The notes under the pieces were generated by a model, which saw nothing but the letters and a program-made list of their open reading frames with translations, was not told the origin of the DNA and did not search any database. The position numbers and the translations under genes were made by a program. From NCBI RefSeq assembly GCF_030409555.1, contig NZ_JAUFPU010000018.1:1031143-1095142 (forward strand): DNA of 64,000 nt, given 5' to 3'. This DNA is from Chitinimonas viridis. Lineage in GTDB: Bacteria > Pseudomonadota > Gammaproteobacteria > Burkholderiales > Chitinimonadaceae. Positions 35,310 to 43,868 of this stretch are shown piece by piece. Position 1 is the first letter of the stretch. Every line of letters begins with the position of its first letter.

Positions 35310-37276
35310 TGCGGCGTGAATCTTCCTTGCACCTGGCTGCCACCTTGGGCAGCGTCTATTTCAGCGCCCGCCAGCTACGCGGCCTGAACCGGCTGGGCGA
35401 TGGCTATTGCCCCGGCGGCGACGGCCTGCCGAGTTTCAGCGCCAGTGGCGCTGGCTGGCAGATAGACCGCTTGGCCGAGGCCATGCACCCGCAGGACCGG
35501 GCCGACCTGGGCCTGCTGCTGGATGTGGCGGCCAGCCTGCCCCAGCCCCTGCTCGCCGGCCTGCTGCGCCTGTTCAACCAGGCCGAGCAGCTGCGGCTCA
35601 CCCCCTTGCGGCTGGCCCGGCTGGGCGCGGCAGGGGTGGTCTACTCGCTTTACTACGGCTTTGCCGGCCCAGGCGGCACGCAAGTGCGCGACCGCCTGGG
35701 CTGGGATGCCGCCATACGAACCCAGATACCGGGAGAACCTGTGATGAACCAGCTCGTACGCGATGCCGCGCCAGACCTTGCTGTGGATGCCACCGAAGTG
35801 GCAGCTGTCTTCGACCGTGCCCGCGCCGCCCAAACCACTATCGCCGCACTGGGACTACCGCAGCGGCTGGCACTGCTGGACCGGCTGGGCCAGGTGGTGC
35901 TGCGGCGGCGCGAAGAGATCATCGCACGGGTGAGCCAGGAGACAGGCAAGTGCGCCAGCGATGCCCTGCTGGGCGAGATATTCGCCGTCATCGACAACCT
36001 GGAATACTTGCGCCGGCATGCGGCTGCCGTGCTGGCCGACCGCAAGATGCCCACGCCGCTGGCCATGCTGGGCAAGCAGTCGCGGGTCTGGTACGAACCG
36101 CTGGGCACCATACTGGTGATCGCGCCCTGGAACTATCCCTTCTACCAAGCCATCGTGCCCATCAGCATCGCCTTTGCCGCCGGCAACGCGGTGGTACACA
36201 AGCCATCGGAATACACCCCCCTGGCTGGGCTGGTGGAATCCATCCTGGCCGAGGCCGGCTTTGCGCCGGACTGGGCACAGGTGGTGTACGGCAATGGCCA
36301 GATCGGCAGTGCCTGCCTGGCCCAAGCGCCCGACAAACTGTTCTTTACCGGCAGCATCGCCACCGGCAAGCGGGTGATGGCCCAGGCCGCCGAACTGCTG
36401 GTGCCGGTGGAGCTGGAGCTGGGCGGCAAGGACCCCATGCTGGTGTTTGCTGATGCCAATTTGGAGCGCGCCGTCGCCGGCGCCATGTGGGGCGCGTTCA
36501 CCAATACCGGCCAGAGTTGCACCTCAATAGAGCGCTGCTATGTGGCACGGCCGCTCCACGAGCGCTTCGTGGCGCGGTTGGTGGAGCAGACCAGCAAGCT
36601 AACCCTGGGCACCGGGCCAGACCATGATATCGGCAGCATGACCACGCCCATGCAGATCGCCATCGTGCGTGAACACCTGGCCGATGCCTTGGCCAAGGGC
36701 GCCATGCAGCATACCGGCCTGGATTGGGATGGCGTCAGTCCGGCCATTCCCCCCATCGTGCTGACCCAGGTGAACCACGAGATGCGGGTCATGCAGGAGG
36801 AAAGCTTTGGCCCCTTCCTGCCGGTGATGGCGTTCGACGGCGAGGCCGAGGCCGTGCGGCTGGCCAACCAGACCATCTATGGCCTGTCGGCCTGCGTCTG
36901 GGGGGACGACAAGGCCCAGCTGGAGCGCGTGGCGCGGCAGCTCAAGGTGGGCAATGTCTCCATCAACAACCACATGATTACCGAGGGCAACCATGCCCTG
37001 CCCTTCGGCGGCACCAAGCAGAGCGGCATTGGCCGCTTCAAGGGCGAGGACGGGTTGCGCGGCTTCTGCAATACCAAGGCCGTGATGGTGGATGGCAACT
37101 CGGCCAAGATCGAGGCCAACTGGTACCCGTTCACCACCGCCAAATACCAGGCATTGGACAAGATGACGGTGGCCAGCCGCATGCGTGGCCTGGTGGGCAT
37201 CATCCGCTTTGCCATGGCAGGCTTGCCGCTGGAATCCCTGGCCAACAAGCTGGGGCGCAAGGGTCGCCAGCCATGA
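35309..37276 (+). CDS. Aldehyde dehydrogenase with ~145-residue N-terminal extension
   Basis: From the ATG at 35309 (TGATG overlap with the GMC stop) the product is 655 residues. Residues ~1-145 resemble the small helical accessory domain usually found N-terminal to long-chain GMC alcohol oxidases (DRADLGLLLDVAASLPQPLL, YSLYYGFAG). Residues ~150-655 are a complete class 3-like aldehyde dehydrogenase with APWNYPFY, FTGSIATGK, the catalytic Glu of ELELGGKDP and Cys of NTGQSCTSIE, and a hydrophobic tail as in fatty aldehyde dehydrogenases. An internal in-frame ATG at 35744 has an excellent GGGAG site and would yield the 510-residue ALDH alone. It oxidises aldehydes to acids with NAD(P)+; long-chain substrates are inferred. 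Confidence 0.85.
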   Translation: MRRESSLHLAATLGSVYFSARQLRGLNRLGDGYCPGGDGLPSFSASGAGWQIDRLAEAMHPQDRADLGLLLDVAASLPQPLLAGLLRLFNQAEQLRLTPLRLARLGAAGVVYSLYYGFAGPGGTQVRDRLGWDAAIRTQIPGEPVMNQLVRDAAPDLAVDATEVAAVFDRARAAQTTIAALGLPQRLALLDRLGQVVLRRREEIIARVSQETGKCASDALLGEIFAVIDNLEYLRRHAAAVLADRKMPTPLAMLGKQSRVWYEPLGTILVIAPWNYPFYQAIVPISIAFAAGNAVVHKPSEYTPLAGLVESILAEAGFAPDWAQVVYGNGQIGSACLAQAPDKLFFTGSIATGKRVMAQAAELLVPVELELGGKDPMLVFADANLERAVAGAMWGAFTNTGQSCTSIERCYVARPLHERFVARLVEQTSKLTLGTGPDHDIGSMTTPMQIAIVREHLADALAKGAMQHTGLDWDGVSPAIPPIVLTQVNHEMRVMQEESFGPFLPVMAFDGEAEAVRLANQTIYGLSACVWGDDKAQLERVARQLKVGNVSINNHMITEGNHALPFGGTKQSGIGRFKGEDGLRGFCNTKAVMVDGNSAKIEANWYPFTTAKYQALDKMTVASRMRGLVGIIRFAMAGLPLESLANKLGRKGRQP

Positions 37277-38499
37277 AACGGGCCGCCGCCATGCCGCCGC
37301 AAGCCAGCCAACCCCAGCACCAACGCTATGCCAGCCTGCTGGATGCCGTGCGCGGCGAGGCCCTGCCCTGCGCCTTGATTGATCTGGACGCGTTTGATCG
37401 CAACCTGGCTGCCATGGCGGCACGGGCCGGCGGCAAGCCCATACGGGTGGCCAGCAAGTCGCTGCGGGTGCCTGCCCTGCTCAAGCGGGCGCTGGCCTTT
37501 GGCCCGGCCTATGCCGGCCTGCTCTGCTACAGCGTGGCCGAGGCCGTCGCACTGGCCGAACAGGGGCTGGACGACATGCTGGTGGCCTACCCCACCTGCC
37601 AGCCCCAGGCCCTGACGCGCCTGGCCCGGGCTGTGGCAGCCGGCCACCGCATCGTTGCCATGGCCGACTGCGAGGCGCATCTGGTAGCCCTGCAGGCCGC
37701 TGCCGAGCAGGCGGGCACAAGGCTGCAGATTGCCTTCGACCTGGATATGAGCCTGGACCTGCCCGGCTTGCACTTCGGCGTCTACCGCTCGCCGCTCGAT
37801 ACCCCGGCCAAGCTGCTGGCCCTGCATGCCAGTCTGGCACGCCATGCCCGTCTGCAACTGGTGGGGCTGATGGGCTACGAGGCCCAGATAGCCGGCGTAG
37901 GCGAGGCTGTCCCCGGTAAGGCGCTGGAGAATTGGGTGGTGGCCCGCCTCAAGGCCTGGGCCATACCGCGCATCGCCGCCCGCCGCCAGGCCATGGTCGC
38001 GGCCCTGCAACTGGAGGGTGCCCAGCTGCGCTTCGTCAACGGCGGCGGTACCGGCAGCCTGGAGAGCACCGCCCAGGATCTCAGCGTGACCGAACTGGGC
38101 GCCGGCTCTGGGCTCTATACCCCGGTCCTGTTCGATCACTTCCGGGGCTTCCAGCACGAGCCCGCCGCCTTCTTCGCCCTGGAAGCCTGCCGCAGTGCCG
38201 GTGCCGGCAGCATCACCTGCCAGGGCGGCGGCTACATTGCCTCCGGCGCCATCGAAGCCCGCAAGCAGCCCCTCCCGGTTTGGCCCCCTGGCCTGCGCCT
38301 GCTGGGCCAGGAAGGCCTGGGCGAAGTCCAGACCCCTTTGTTCGGCGAGAACTTGCCAGAGATAGGCAGCCCCGTACTATTCCGCCCAGCTAAGGCGGGG
38401 GAATACCTGGACCGCTTTGATGAAGTCCTGCTGGTAAGGGGAGGCAGCATCGTCGACCGGGTGCCGACCTATCGTGGCCTGGGATGGCGCTTTTTCTGA
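37273..38499 (+). CDS. PLP-dependent amino acid aldolase/deaminase (D-threonine aldolase-like)
   Basis: The 408-residue protein has a fold-III alanine-racemase-type N-terminal barrel with the PLP Lys in RVASKSLRVPALL (K62), then LMGYEAQIAG and FVNGGGTGSLEST, and a C-terminal D-serine-dehydratase/D-threonine-aldolase-like domain ending in EVLLVRGGSIVDRVPTYRG. Relatives cleave or deaminate D-beta-hydroxy-alpha-amino acids. The His-x-Cys metal pair of classical D-threonine aldolases is not obvious; the matching stretch reads FRPAKAGE. Its start overlaps the ALDH stop (ATGA). By context it could cleave the acid derived from sphingosine to glycine and a fatty aldehyde. Confidence 0.82.
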   Translation: MKRAAAMPPQASQPQHQRYASLLDAVRGEALPCALIDLDAFDRNLAAMAARAGGKPIRVASKSLRVPALLKRALAFGPAYAGLLCYSVAEAVALAEQGLDDMLVAYPTCQPQALTRLARAVAAGHRIVAMADCEAHLVALQAAAEQAGTRLQIAFDLDMSLDLPGLHFGVYRSPLDTPAKLLALHASLARHARLQLVGLMGYEAQIAGVGEAVPGKALENWVVARLKAWAIPRIAARRQAMVAALQLEGAQLRFVNGGGTGSLESTAQDLSVTELGAGSGLYTPVLFDHFRGFQHEPAAFFALEACRSAGAGSITCQGGGYIASGAIEARKQPLPVWPPGLRLLGQEGLGEVQTPLFGENLPEIGSPVLFRPAKAGEYLDRFDEVLLVRGGSIVDRVPTYRGLGWRFF

Positions 38500-38504
38500 G
38501 GTGC

Positions 38505-39118
38505 CGACGGCTCAGGCTGTGCTGATGCCCAGCGCCAGGGTTTCCCTGGCGCTTGCGCCACCCGCCATCACCCAGCCAAGGCCTGCGCGCATAGCAGGCG
38601 TTGAAGCCAATTCAAAATGATAACGAGCGCCAGCGAGGCTCCCGCGCGGGGGGTGTGGGTTCCATCAAGGGGAGAGCCTACTGGTTCAGGCTGCGCTGAC
38701 GTCCTGCGCCAGGGTTCCCCTGGCGCCTGCCCAGGCGTCACACCCACTGATGCCTTCAGCCCATGATAGGCTCGCTAACGAGCGCCAGCGAGGCTCCCTC
38801 GCGGCGGCGAGGGCGGGGGGAGTGGGAATAAATCAAGGAAGAGCCTACTGGTTCAGGCTGCGCCTACGTTCAGCGCCAGGGTCTCCCTGGCGCCTGCCCA
38901 GGCGTCACACCCACTGATGCCTTCAGCCCATGATAGGCTCGCTAACGAGCGCCAGCGAGGCTCCCTCGCGGCGGCGAGGGCGGGGGGAGTGGGAATAAAT
39001 CAAGGAAGAGCCTACTGGTTCAGGCTGCGCCTACGTTCAGCGCCAGGGTCTCCCTGGCGCCTGCCCAGGCGTCACACCCACTGATGCCTTCAGTCCATGA
39101 AAGGCTCGGTAACAGGCT
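38505..39118 (+). repeat. Cluster of hairpin repeats with a perfect 167-bp tandem duplication
   Basis: There is no gene in these ~615 bases. One partial unit (hairpin 38532-38552) and three fuller units (hairpins 38706-38726, 38873-38893, 39040-39060) follow each other. Units 38760-38926 and 38927-39093 are identical over 167 bp; the earlier ones are diverged. Each contains 'taacgagcgccagcgaggctc', a G-rich block, 'agagcctactggttcaggctgcgc' and the 9-bp-arm hairpin. The same family is at 1857-2310 and 8936-9060. Confidence 0.9.
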
Positions 39119-39119
39119 C

Positions 39120-39983
39120 TCAATCAAACGCCAGCGGGCGGCCTAGCCTCCCCAGGCGGCGCTTGAGGTAGCATTTGAGCCGGGCCAGGCGATAGGCCAG
39201 GCTGCTATCGGGCGCCGTCAGCGGGCCGTTGTAGGCCGTGCCGCGTCGCAGATAGTAGCGGTTGAAGGTGGACTGGGTGATCCCCCACTTGGCCAGGAAC
39301 TGGCCGCCACCATCGTTCTTGCGGATGCGGCCGGTAGAGCGGCACTGGAAATGGTAGACCCGGCTGGCGGCCACGCCGTGGAACACCCGGCAGCCGGCTG
39401 CCCACATCTTGATGGCGAAATCGGTATCGGATGCCATGCCCGGCGACAGCTCCACGCTATAGCCACCCACCAGTTGCCACCAGTTGCGGTGTACCAGGGT
39501 GGGGGGCCAGGAGGCGCCCTGCCAGTCGGCATGGGGCAAGCTGGCATAGTCGGCCAGCAGCTCGGCTTCCCGCAGCGTTTCCAGGCTGGTGCCGTAATCG
39601 GCCACGATCACGCAGGCATTGCCGGTGGCACGCGGCTCTATCATGGTGCCCGACAGCAGAAAGGCGTCGTCCGGCTGGCGCTGTGCGACCTCCAGCAAGG
39701 CGGTGTCCCAGCCGGGTAGTACCACCATGTCGTCGTTGAGAAAGACGATGTAATCCTGGGTGGCCAAGGCCGCAGCCTTGTTCATGGCCGCGCAGATGCC
39801 CACATTGGTGGGGGTGTGGCTGTACTTGATGCCCTGGGCCTTGGCCCAGGCCAGGCTGCCATCGCTGCCGTCGTTCAGGTGCAGGATGATCTCGTGCGCA
39901 TGGGCAGAATGGCGGCGTATGCTTTCCACGCAGGCCTGCAGATAGGGCAGGTTGTTCCAGGTGGGTATCAGGATGGTGAGCAT
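39120..39983 (-). CDS. Glycosyltransferase family 2
   Basis: The 287-residue GT-A enzyme has the nucleotide-sugar-binding N-terminus LTILIPTWNNLPYLQACVES, a first acidic pair around HLNDGSDGS, the metal-binding DDM in YIVFLNDDMVVLPGWD (~80-95) and a later SDTDFAIKMWAAGC. It probably adds a sugar to a surface glycan or LPS. The last bases abut the repeat cluster. No partner sugar genes are adjacent, so the acceptor is unknown. Confidence 0.88.
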   Translation of the reverse strand: MLTILIPTWNNLPYLQACVESIRRHSAHAHEIILHLNDGSDGSLAWAKAQGIKYSHTPTNVGICAAMNKAAALATQDYIVFLNDDMVVLPGWDTALLEVAQRQPDDAFLLSGTMIEPRATGNACVIVADYGTSLETLREAELLADYASLPHADWQGASWPPTLVHRNWWQLVGGYSVELSPGMASDTDFAIKMWAAGCRVFHGVAASRVYHFQCRSTGRIRKNDGGGQFLAKWGITQSTFNRYYLRRGTAYNGPLTAPDSSLAYRLARLKCYLKRRLGRLGRPLAFD

Positions 39984-40088
39984 CTAGGCTCCTCCAGAAC
40001 AGGGAGGCCGGCCACCTGGGGCGCGACCGGCAGGATCAGGGTTGGGCCGGCTGGCAGCATGCCATCCGCCGGCCCAGGCGGGGATAGG

Positions 40089-42062
40089 CTAGATATCCCC
40101 TTCGGCCAGGTTGCCGTTTTCTTCCAGCCAGGCCCGGCGGGACGAGGCTTCGCCCTTGCCCATCAGCATGGTCATGATGCGGCGTGTATCGTCCTCGGCT
40201 GCGTCGAAATCAATCTGCAGGGTGCGGCGGGTGTCGGGATTCATGGTGGTCTCGAACAACTGTTCGGCGTTCATTTCACCCAGGCCCTTGAAGCGGCTGA
40301 TGCCCCAGCTGCCCTCGCGCACCTTCTCCAGCCGCAGCTTGTCCAGCACGGCTTCCAGCTCACCATCGTCCAGCGCATAGAACTTGCGCGGCGGCTTGCT
40401 CTTGCCCGAACCCGGTACGTCTATCCGGTACAGCGGCGGCTGGGCGATATGGATATGGCCGTGCTTGACCAGCTGCGGGAAGTGCCGGCAGAACAGGGTC
40501 AGCAACAGTACCTGGATATGCGAGCCATCCACGTCGGCATCGCTCATGATCAGGATGCGGCCGTAGCGCAGCCCGCTGAGGTCTATGGCGCTGTCCGGCT
40601 TGTGTGGGTCTACGCCTATGGCCACCGCAATATCGTGGATTTCGTTGTTGCCGAACAATTCGCCGGCATCGACTTCCCAGCTGTTGAGCACCTTGCCGCG
40701 CAAGGGCAGGATGGCCTGGAAGTCCTTGTCCCGGCCCTGCTTGGCGCTGCCGCCGGCCGAATCGCCCTCGACCAGGAACAGCTCGCGCCGGCCCACATCC
40801 TCGCTGGTGCAGTCGGTCAGCTTGCCTGGCAGCACAGCCACACCGCTGGTCTTCTTCTTGATGACGGTCTTGGCGGCCTTCATGCGGCTCTGGGCCTGGC
40901 GTATCGCCAGCTCGGCCAGCTTCTTGCCGTAGTCCAGGTGTTCATTCAGCCACAGCTCGAATGGATCGCGCACCTGGGTCGATACCAGCCGCAGCGCATC
41001 GCGGCTGGATAGCCGCTCCTTGGTCTGGCCCTGGAACTGCGGGTCCAGCACCTTGGCGCTCAATACGAAGGAGGCCCGTGCAAACAGGTCTTCCGGCAGC
41101 AGCTTGACGCCCTTGGGCAGCAGGTTGTGCAGGTCGATGAAATTCTTGATGGCATTGAATACCCCATCGCGCAGACCCGTCTCGTGGGTGCCGCCCGAAG
41201 GAGTGGGGATCAGGTTGACGTAGCTCTCACGGGCAATGCCGCCCTCTTCCGTCCAGGTAATCACCCAGGCGGCGCCCTCGCCGCTGGAGAAGCTCTCATT
41301 GGCCTCGGTGATATAGCGCTCGCCACGGAACAGCGGCACGATCAGGTCGGCGCCGCTCAGCTGCTCGTTCAGGTAGCCGGTCAAACCGTCCGGATAGGTC
41401 CAGCTCTGGGTATCGCGGCTGCCGTCCTTTTTCTCGGTAATCAGCGTGACGGTAATGCCGGGCAGCAGAACCGCCTTGGAACGCAGGATATGCGCCAGCT
41501 CGCCCATGGGGATGGCCGGCGAGTCGAAATACTTGGCATCGGGCCAGCAGCGCACGGTCGTACCGGTGTTCTTCTTGCCCACTTCCTTGACGACGGCCAG
41601 CGGCTCGATCACAAAGCCATCGCCAAAGGCCAGCGCATGCTCGGCGCCATCGCGCTTGACCCGTACTTCCAGCCGGGTGGAGAGCGCATTGGTCACGCTG
41701 ACGCCCACGCCATGCAAGCCGCCCGAGAAGCTGTAGGCGCCGCCGTCCTTTTTGTTGAACTTGCCGCCCGCATGCAGCTGGGTGAACACCACTTCCACCG
41801 TAGGGACGCCCATTTCCGGGTGTATGCCCACCGGTATGCCCCGGCCATCGTCAGCCACGCCGATGGAGCCATCCTGGTAGACCACCACCTCGATACTCTT
41901 GGCGTAGCCCGCCAGCGCCTCGTCGGCGGCGTTGTCTATCACTTCCTGGATGATATGGAGCGGATGCTCGGTACGGGTGTACATGCCGGGCCGGTGTTTT
42001 ACCGGCTCCAGGCCCTTGAGTACCTTGACGGAAGATTCGTCGTATTGCGGGGCGGCGGCCAT
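40089..42062 (-). CDS. parE: DNA topoisomerase IV subunit B
   Basis: The 657-residue GHKL ATPase subunit drives strand passage during chromosome decatenation with ParC. It shows RPGMYTRTEHPLHIIQEVIDNAADEAL, the GRGIPVG ATP motif, GGLHGVGVSVTNALS, and the TOPRIM block with LVEGDSAGGSAKQGRDK and DADVDGSHIQVLLLT; the short length and the C-terminal end fit ParE rather than GyrB. The ATG at 42062 is the family start; 20 upstream codons lack similarity. parC is not adjacent in this window. Confidence 0.95.
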   Translation of the reverse strand: MAAAPQYDESSVKVLKGLEPVKHRPGMYTRTEHPLHIIQEVIDNAADEALAGYAKSIEVVVYQDGSIGVADDGRGIPVGIHPEMGVPTVEVVFTQLHAGGKFNKKDGGAYSFSGGLHGVGVSVTNALSTRLEVRVKRDGAEHALAFGDGFVIEPLAVVKEVGKKNTGTTVRCWPDAKYFDSPAIPMGELAHILRSKAVLLPGITVTLITEKKDGSRDTQSWTYPDGLTGYLNEQLSGADLIVPLFRGERYITEANESFSSGEGAAWVITWTEEGGIARESYVNLIPTPSGGTHETGLRDGVFNAIKNFIDLHNLLPKGVKLLPEDLFARASFVLSAKVLDPQFQGQTKERLSSRDALRLVSTQVRDPFELWLNEHLDYGKKLAELAIRQAQSRMKAAKTVIKKKTSGVAVLPGKLTDCTSEDVGRRELFLVEGDSAGGSAKQGRDKDFQAILPLRGKVLNSWEVDAGELFGNNEIHDIAVAIGVDPHKPDSAIDLSGLRYGRILIMSDADVDGSHIQVLLLTLFCRHFPQLVKHGHIHIAQPPLYRIDVPGSGKSKPPRKFYALDDGELEAVLDKLRLEKVREGSWGISRFKGLGEMNAEQLFETTMNPDTRRTLQIDFDAAEDDTRRIMTMLMGKGEASSRRAWLEENGNLAEGDI

Positions 42063-42218
42063 TACAGGTCTTTCTATTGCTGCAGTTGCGCGGAGTCTAG
42101 GGGCGCGAGCCTGCCGGGGCAAGTCCGGCGGGCGCCCAGGGTGTAGCGGGTCTTAGATGGCAGCGGTTTAGCCCGCCCCGCCAGGGGTAGGCCGGGCTGG
42201 GTGTGGTTGGTGGCGCTT

Positions 42219-42331
42219 AGAGCGGCTAACAAAACCCAGCGTAGCGGTTCTGGCTAGGCGTGTGAGCGCAGACAGTACGTGGGTACGGCAAGCTCGCACA
42301 ACAACGCCAGAAGGGTTTTGTTAGCCGCTCT
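42219..42331. repeat. Palindromic element with 19-bp terminal inverted repeats
   Basis: AGAGCGGCTAACAAAACCC at 42219-42237 is exactly mirrored at 42313-42331. Inside lies a second imperfect hairpin (around 'ttctggc' and 'gccagaa', with 'gtgtgagc'/'gctcgcac'). The right end overlaps the stop codon of the hypothetical gene on the minus strand, so it may also terminate that gene. The length, nested hairpins and lack of coding capacity suit a REP- or MITE-like element. Confidence 0.8.
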
Positions 42332-42996
42332 TACTGCGGCGTACCACCCAGCACGATATTAAACTCACGGCCCGGCTCCAGTGCCAGCATGGGCAGCAGG
42401 GTCTCGCTGCTGCGCACTTCACGAACGGCATCGCCTTCCACCCTGGGTGCCTTGTCGCCACCCATCAGGTCATCGGTCAGCCCCAGCGAGGCACGGCCCA
42501 GCGCCGATTTGGCGGCCCGTTGCAGGAAATTCTGCTTGGCCTGCGCGCCCACCCCCATCAACAGCAGATCCTTGGCGGCCTGCCCCCACAGCAAAGGCGC
42601 CTTGATGCCATTGCGGGCATCCTTGTCCGCCGCAAAGCCACGCACGGGCCGGCTGGCGATCTCGCGCCCCTGGCCATCAAAGCAGCGTAACAGGCGCGGC
42701 TGCACGGTAATCCGCTCAGACGACAGATTGGCCCAGCCCTCGGCCTCGAACACACATTCACTGGCGCCCTGCACCGGCTGCGGCAGCCGCGCCAGATCGG
42801 TCACCTTGAGGATGAACTGGGCCGGCGTAGCCTGGCCGCTCAGGCCGGCCGCCACATCGGCACCAATCAGGGTGCTGACCGGCACGCCACGCGCCCAGGC
42901 CGGCGGCAACTGCACCGGTGCGGCGGCAGGTTGGTCTGCAGCGTGCAGCAAGGGGGATAGCAACAGGGCAGCAAGTAGGCTAGGCAAGTGGCGCAT
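42331..42996 (-). CDS. Secreted hypothetical protein, faintly TraB/VirB10-like
   Basis: The 221-residue product has a signal peptide (MRHLPSLLAALLLSPLLHA, cleavage near residue 19). Its body has 'GASECVFEAEGWANLSSERITVQPRLLRCFDGQGREIASRPVRGFAAD' (residues ~78-125) and ends in LEPGREFNIVLGG, which resembles the beta-barrel of conjugation proteins of the TraB/VirB10 group; the match is by eye and weak. No other conjugation genes are near, so a domesticated or unrelated periplasmic protein is as likely. The TAA stop is supplied by the end of the 42219-42331 inverted repeat. Confidence 0.6.
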   Translation of the reverse strand: MRHLPSLLAALLLSPLLHAADQPAAAPVQLPPAWARGVPVSTLIGADVAAGLSGQATPAQFILKVTDLARLPQPVQGASECVFEAEGWANLSSERITVQPRLLRCFDGQGREIASRPVRGFAADKDARNGIKAPLLWGQAAKDLLLMGVGAQAKQNFLQRAAKSALGRASLGLTDDLMGGDKAPRVEGDAVREVRSSETLLPMLALEPGREFNIVLGGTPQ

Positions 42997-43167
42997 GGCG
43001 GTTTCGATGGCTTAGGCGTAATGGAGCCCAGATAGTAGACCAGGCGGGGCAAAGCAGAAAGCCACATGCGGGACGCGGTTTTTTGGCGGTAGGGCTTGCC
43101 GTCTAGTGGCACAATCCCATGCTAAGAGTTCGGGCGTTGATGTAAAGACGTTGAAAGTGGTGCATTT

Positions 43168-43209
43168 AAGGCTCTGATGTTCTTGGCTGCGGGAACCGGC
43201 CTCGTGACC
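43168..43209 (-). repeat. Partial degenerate copy of the tRNA-fMet 3' end and flank
   Basis: This stretch aligns with 43893-43940 (tRNA-fMet 3' half plus downstream flank): 'tgatgttcttgg' and 'tgcgggaac' are identical and only about five substitutions plus a four-base deletion separate them. The arrangement, one intact tRNA and a direct copy 725 bp away, resembles attachment sites left by site-specific integration. Confidence 0.65.
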
Positions 43210-43285
43210 CAGGCAAAATGCTAAACATTTTACCTCGCTGCTAAATTACCTATTGAGTCCTCGGCGTCGCTTACCAGTCATCCCT

Positions 43286-43780
43286 ATGCCGTACACCAGA
43301 GAACAAGCCTATCTGGCGCTAGCCACCCTAAATCCCGCTCCGGTATTCCTGGATGCCTACCGCACGCGGGCGCTCCCCCGAAATCTGGATATCTACATCG
43401 GCGTACCTGAGGAGTTCTTCATCGCGCCGGATGCACAGGAGGCATATACAGCCAATGTACTGATTCCCATCCTGGATGACGGAAATTTTGGTCTGGTTAC
43501 CTTCCTCAATCCGGAGTCAGGGGAGCTTGTTCAAATGTATGTGGAGGATGATTCAGGGGAGCCCCACGCCATTCATCGTGGTTGGCAGCAGTACTTGGCC
43601 TGTTTGCTGGTAAGGATTTCGGAGTCTGAGGACAATGACGAAGCACTCCGCGAGATTGCCGGCTTGGTTGGATTCTCTGAGATTGACGCGTTCACCGCAT
43701 TTATGACGCAATCAGGGGCGATGACGGGTAAGGCGTATGAGTTGGCAAGGGAGCGTTTCATACGCAGCGTTTCAGTCTGA
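43286..43780 (+). CDS. Hypothetical acidic protein in a tRNA-bounded insert
   Basis: No family is recognised securely. The 164-residue cytoplasmic protein is acidic with alternating strands and helices (LDIYIGVPEEFFIAPDAQ, LIPILDDGNFGLVTFLNPESG, IHRGWQQYLACLLVRISESED). This is the kind of composition seen in small immunity or SUKH-like proteins, but I cannot assign it. Base composition is clearly less GC-rich than its neighbours, and it lies between a partial tRNA-fMet copy and the intact tRNA gene, which suggests acquisition. The ATG at 43286 is preferred; a TTG 33 bases upstream is also in frame. Confidence 0.65.
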   Translation: MPYTREQAYLALATLNPAPVFLDAYRTRALPRNLDIYIGVPEEFFIAPDAQEAYTANVLIPILDDGNFGLVTFLNPESGELVQMYVEDDSGEPHAIHRGWQQYLACLLVRISESEDNDEALREIAGLVGFSEIDAFTAFMTQSGAMTGKAYELARERFIRSVSV

Positions 43781-43868
43781 CGGCAGGCATATGAAAACGG
43801 TGGGAGCAACCGTACTGTATGCCAGCAACGGCCGTGCTTGAGAGATCGAATTTCGACAGAAAAACGAA

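Noticed and set aside
29369-38499. Ceramide locus considered as a recently acquired island
   Set aside because: Apart from the AT-rich promoter gap, its GC and codon habits match the neighbours and there is no integrase, tRNA or direct repeat at its ends.
42331-42996. Hypothetical gene considered as part of a conjugation system
   Set aside because: The TraB/VirB10 resemblance is faint and no other transfer gene is near.
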